DNA from: UBA6136 sp964344495
GTDB lineage: Bacteria; Pseudomonadota; Gammaproteobacteria; Methylococcales; Methylococcaceae
DNA: 15,339 nucleotides
Assembly: GCA_964344495.1 (NCBI GenBank)
Contig: CAYFNI010000057.1
Location: 1 to 15,339, forward strand
Reading direction: 5' to 3'
Made by a program: the position numbers and the translations under genes. Position 1 is the stretch's first letter. Each line of letters opens with the position of its first letter. The notes under the pieces are model-generated. The model did no database searches and was not told the DNA's origin. It saw only the letters and a program-made list of their open reading frames with translations. Positions 12,870 to 15,339 of the stretch are shown here, piece by piece.

Positions 12870-14279
12870 ATGGACTTCCTGCCGATCTTTCTGAATCTGA
12901 AACAGCAACCGTGTCTGGTCGTCGGCGGCGGCGAAGTGGCTGCGCGCAAGGTCCAGGCCTTGATACGGGCCGGTGCTGCGGTCACTGTGGTGGCGCCGGA
13001 ACTGGGTCGCGAACTGACGCCGCTGGCAGCGGAAGGCGCCCTATGTCATTGGGCGAGGCCTTTTGCGGCCGAAGATGTCGCCGATTTCAGCCTGATCATA
13101 TCGGCCACCAATCATGCGGCTGTGAATGAATCGGTCGCGGCCGCCGCCCGGCTGGCCCGTATCCCGGTCAACGTGGTCGATTGCCCCGAGTTGTGCTCCT
13201 TCATTTTTCCCGCCATCGTCGATCGGTCGCCGGTGGTTGTCGCCGTCTCGACGGGCGGGGCGTCGCCCGTTCTGGCGCGGCTGATCCGTGCCCGACTGGA
13301 ATCAGCCTTGCCGGCAGCCTATGGCCGTCTGGGCCAGTTGGCCGAACAGTTCCGGCAACGCGTCAAGGGCTCTCTGCCCGAGCCTCGCCAGCGCCGGCGC
13401 TTCTGGGAGCGATCGCTGCGCGGCCTGCCGGCCGAATTGATGTTCAACGGCCGCGAGGTCGAGGCGGAGCAGGCACTGGAACAGTTGCTGGCTGCAGAAT
13501 GTAACCGTTCTGAACCCGAACTCGGGTTGGTGTCACTGGTCGGCGCCGGGCCCGGCGACCCGGATCTCTTGACGCTCAAGGCCCTGCGTCTGCTGCAGGA
13601 AGCCGATGTCATCGTCTACGACCGACTGGTCTCGGGGGAGGTCCTCAAGTTGGCCCGAACCGATGCGGAAAAGATTGATGTTGGCAAGGCCAGCAGCCAT
13701 CACACCCTACCGCAGGACGAGATCAATCAGTTGCTGGTTGAACGCGCCCGGCGTGGCCAGCAGGTGGTGCGGCTCAAGGGCGGCGATCCGCTGGTCTTCG
13801 GGCGCGGCGGCGAAGAGCTGGAAATCCTGCAGCGGGCCGGCATCCCGTTCCAGATCGTGCCAGGTGTCACGGCTGCGATTGGCTGCGCCGCCTATGCGGG
13901 CATTCCGCTGACACACCGGGATCATGCTCAGTCGGTGACCTTCGTCACCGGACATTCGCGGGAGGGCTTGGGCAGCAGCGTGGACTGGGCGCGACTGGTC
14001 AATCCCCAACAAACCCTGGTGGTCTACATGGGCGTCCAGGCTTTGCCGCAGATCCGGGAGCAACTGATCGCACACGGGTATGATCCGACTACGCCGGCGG
14101 CCATCATCGAGCGGGGCACCACTCCCGCACAGCGGGTCGTGACAGGTACGCTGTCGACCCTGTATACGCGTGCGACAGCCGTAGGTATTGTGTCCCCGGC
14201 GCTGATTGTGATCGGACAGGTCGCGCGCCTGCATGACCAACTGCGCTGGTTTGGGGTGACGGAGACGTCCTTCGATTGA
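12870..14279 (+). CDS. cysG: CysG, siroheme synthase (precorrin-2 dehydrogenase/ferrochelatase fused to uroporphyrinogen-III methyltransferase)
   Basis: The 469-residue product has both CysG domains. The N-terminal CysG-B part (1 to about 215) has the NAD-binding VVGGGEVAARK (17-27) and catalytic D104 in NVVDCPELC; it oxidises precorrin-2 and inserts iron. The C-terminal SUMT part begins near residue 220 with VSLVGAGPGDPDLLTLKAL and contains YDRLVSGE, RLKGGDPLVFGRGGEELE and GIPLTHRDHAQSV. It methylates uroporphyrinogen III twice. The alignment to E. coli CysG runs without gaps through residue 130, and the serine reported as phosphorylated in the Salmonella enzyme (S128) is T128 here. Seven bases after nirJ, it takes the place of nirE and can supply the whole siroheme substrate of NirDLGH. 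It may also serve assimilatory sulfite or nitrite reductases. Confidence 0.95.
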   Translation: MDFLPIFLNLKQQPCLVVGGGEVAARKVQALIRAGAAVTVVAPELGRELTPLAAEGALCHWARPFAAEDVADFSLIISATNHAAVNESVAAAARLARIPVNVVDCPELCSFIFPAIVDRSPVVVAVSTGGASPVLARLIRARLESALPAAYGRLGQLAEQFRQRVKGSLPEPRQRRRFWERSLRGLPAELMFNGREVEAEQALEQLLAAECNRSEPELGLVSLVGAGPGDPDLLTLKALRLLQEADVIVYDRLVSGEVLKLARTDAEKIDVGKASSHHTLPQDEINQLLVERARRGQQVVRLKGGDPLVFGRGGEELEILQRAGIPFQIVPGVTAAIGCAAYAGIPLTHRDHAQSVTFVTGHSREGLGSSVDWARLVNPQQTLVVYMGVQALPQIREQLIAHGYDPTTPAAIIERGTTPAQRVVTGTLSTLYTRATAVGIVSPALIVIGQVARLHDQLRWFGVTETSFD

Positions 14280-14385
14280 GGTCAGCGCCAGCCATCGGGC
14301 AGGCCCGGCGGGTTCAATACGCCACGGCTTGCCGTTTGCCGATAGAATGAGCCACTGACAGCCTTTCCTGCTCTTCACCCGGTGC

Positions 14386-15339
14386 ATGTATACCCAGCAT
14401 TTCCGCCTCTCTGAGCCCCCGTTTTCGATCGCGCCCAATCCCCGCTATCTCTACCTCAGCGCTCAGCACCGGGAAGCTCTCGCGCACCTGTTGTTCGGTA
14501 TTGGCCTCAGTGGTGGATTCATCGTGCTGACCGGCGAAGTCGGTACCGGCAAAACTACGCTGTGCCGGGCGCTGCTGGAGCAACTGCCCGAAGATGTCGA
14601 TCTGGCGCTGATTTTCAATCCGCGGCTCAATTCACGCGAATTGCTGGCCGGTATCTGCGATGAGTTGCAGATTGCCTATTCCGGACCCAAGGCCAGCCTG
14701 AAGCAGCTGATCGATGCCCTGAATCGCCACTTGCTCGATACCCACGCACGTGGCCGGCGGGTGATCGTCCTGATCGATGAAGCCCAGAACCTGCGTTTCG
14801 ATGTGCTGGAACAGGTGCGTCTGCTGACCAATCTGGAAACCAACCAGACCAAGTTGTTGCAGATCATTCTGGTCGGACAGCCGGAGTTGAACCAGATTCT
14901 GGACCGCCCCCACCTGCGTCAGCTGGCGCAACGCATCACTGCCCGCTACCACCTGAACCCGCTGTCCTATCCCGAGACGCTGGATTACATGAACCATCGC
15001 CTGCTGGTGGCAGGACGTGCAGACCGCCTCTTCAGCGATGCCGCCGTGCGAGTGATTCACCGCTACGCGCGCGGCATCCCGCGACTGGTAAACCTGATCG
15101 CCGACCGGGCTTTGCTGGGTGCCTATGCTCAGAGCAAGGAGCGGGTTTCGGCGACGATCGCCCGGCGGGCCGCCCGAGAACTCCAGCCGCCAAGGTCCCG
15201 ATCGCGCTGGAAAACCGCGCTGGGTATCGGCAGCCTGATTGCCCTGGCCGTGGCAGCCCTGCTGCTCATGGCACCCATGCTCCCGATCAGTGGCGAAGGC
15301 GTGGACCGCTGGCTCAGCCGACACCGCCCGACACCTACC
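14386..15339 (+). CDS. ExeA/GspA-like AAA ATPase with a C-terminal membrane segment (3' end beyond window)
   Basis: An open frame runs from ATG 14386 to the window edge (318 codons, no stop). The opening MYTQHFRLSEPPFSIAPNPRYLYLS is the hallmark of the ExeA/GspA family. Walker A is GEVGTGKTT (50-58), Walker B is VIVLIDEAQ (126-134), and the sensor-type segments are QIILVGQPELN (159-169) and YARGIPRLVNLIADRALL (227-244). A probable transmembrane helix lies at about 277-297 after a basic stretch (RSRSRWK), so the ATPase domain is cytoplasmic and the missing C-terminal part should be periplasmic. In Aeromonas, ExeA with ExeB helps assemble the type II secretion secretin through peptidoglycan; related proteins sit in pilus or exopolysaccharide loci. 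The partner is outside the window, so the pathway is undecided. The gene does not belong functionally to the nir operon 107 bases upstream. Confidence 0.9.
   Translation, partial: MYTQHFRLSEPPFSIAPNPRYLYLSAQHREALAHLLFGIGLSGGFIVLTGEVGTGKTTLCRALLEQLPEDVDLALIFNPRLNSRELLAGICDELQIAYSGPKASLKQLIDALNRHLLDTHARGRRVIVLIDEAQNLRFDVLEQVRLLTNLETNQTKLLQIILVGQPELNQILDRPHLRQLAQRITARYHLNPLSYPETLDYMNHRLLVAGRADRLFSDAAVRVIHRYARGIPRLVNLIADRALLGAYAQSKERVSATIARRAARELQPPRSRSRWKTALGIGSLIALAVAALLLMAPMLPISGEGVDRWLSRHRPTPT

Noticed and set aside
14296..14307. Palindrome CGGGC-AG-GCCCG after cysG as a possible operon terminator.
   Set aside because: The loop is too small for the full stem, leaving about three pairs, and no T-run follows.
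14343..14348. TAGAAT as a -10 element for the ExeA-like gene.
   Set aside because: No acceptable -35 lies 16-18 bases upstream (CGCCAC at 17), so a promoter call is not supported.

Overview
The window reads as a GC-rich proteobacterial chromosome segment. YgfZ, E. coli-type HtpX, a two-domain CysG and an ExeA-like ATPase all point to Gammaproteobacteria, probably a denitrifier or facultative anaerobe. This is inferred from gene content, not from a taxonomic marker. Genes are densely packed, and no gene-free stretch exceeds about 200 bases.

Layout. (1) Bases 1-158, minus strand: an internal piece of an IS3-family transposase joined directly to the 3' end of ygfZ. (2) Bases 149-1955, minus strand: ygfZ (folate-dependent Fe-S maintenance protein) and htpX (membrane zinc protease), separated by an 11-bp hairpin terminator; htpX has a sigma-32-like promoter. 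(3) Bases 2081-5372, plus strand: a tight cluster of a secreted PQQ-type sugar dehydrogenase, a SAM methyltransferase and radA, joined by overlapping stop and start codons. (4) Bases 5574-5984: a small unrecognised lipoprotein. (5) Bases 6036-14279: a long co-directional nitrite-reduction and heme d1 locus, with a near-consensus promoter, then nirS-like cytochrome cd1, cytochrome c, nirC, nirF, nirD, nirL, nirG, nirH, nirJ and cysG. (6) Base 14386 to the window end: an ExeA/GspA-like AAA ATPase, cut by the window edge.

How the locus works. CysG makes precorrin-2 and siroheme from uroporphyrinogen III. NirD/L/G/H decarboxylate siroheme to didecarboxysiroheme. The radical-SAM protein NirJ removes the two propionate side chains, and periplasmic NirF (with NirC) works on late precursors and delivery. 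The heme d1 goes to the cd1 enzyme, which reduces nitrite to nitric oxide using electrons from small periplasmic c-type cytochromes. The set is nearly the textbook nir operon of Pseudomonas aeruginosa. The differences are CysG in place of NirE, no nirN in the window, and a divergent cd1 enzyme. I found no wholly new system; the best leads are the divergent cd1 protein and an unassigned operator-like dyad placed where an activator would bind at the nir promoter.
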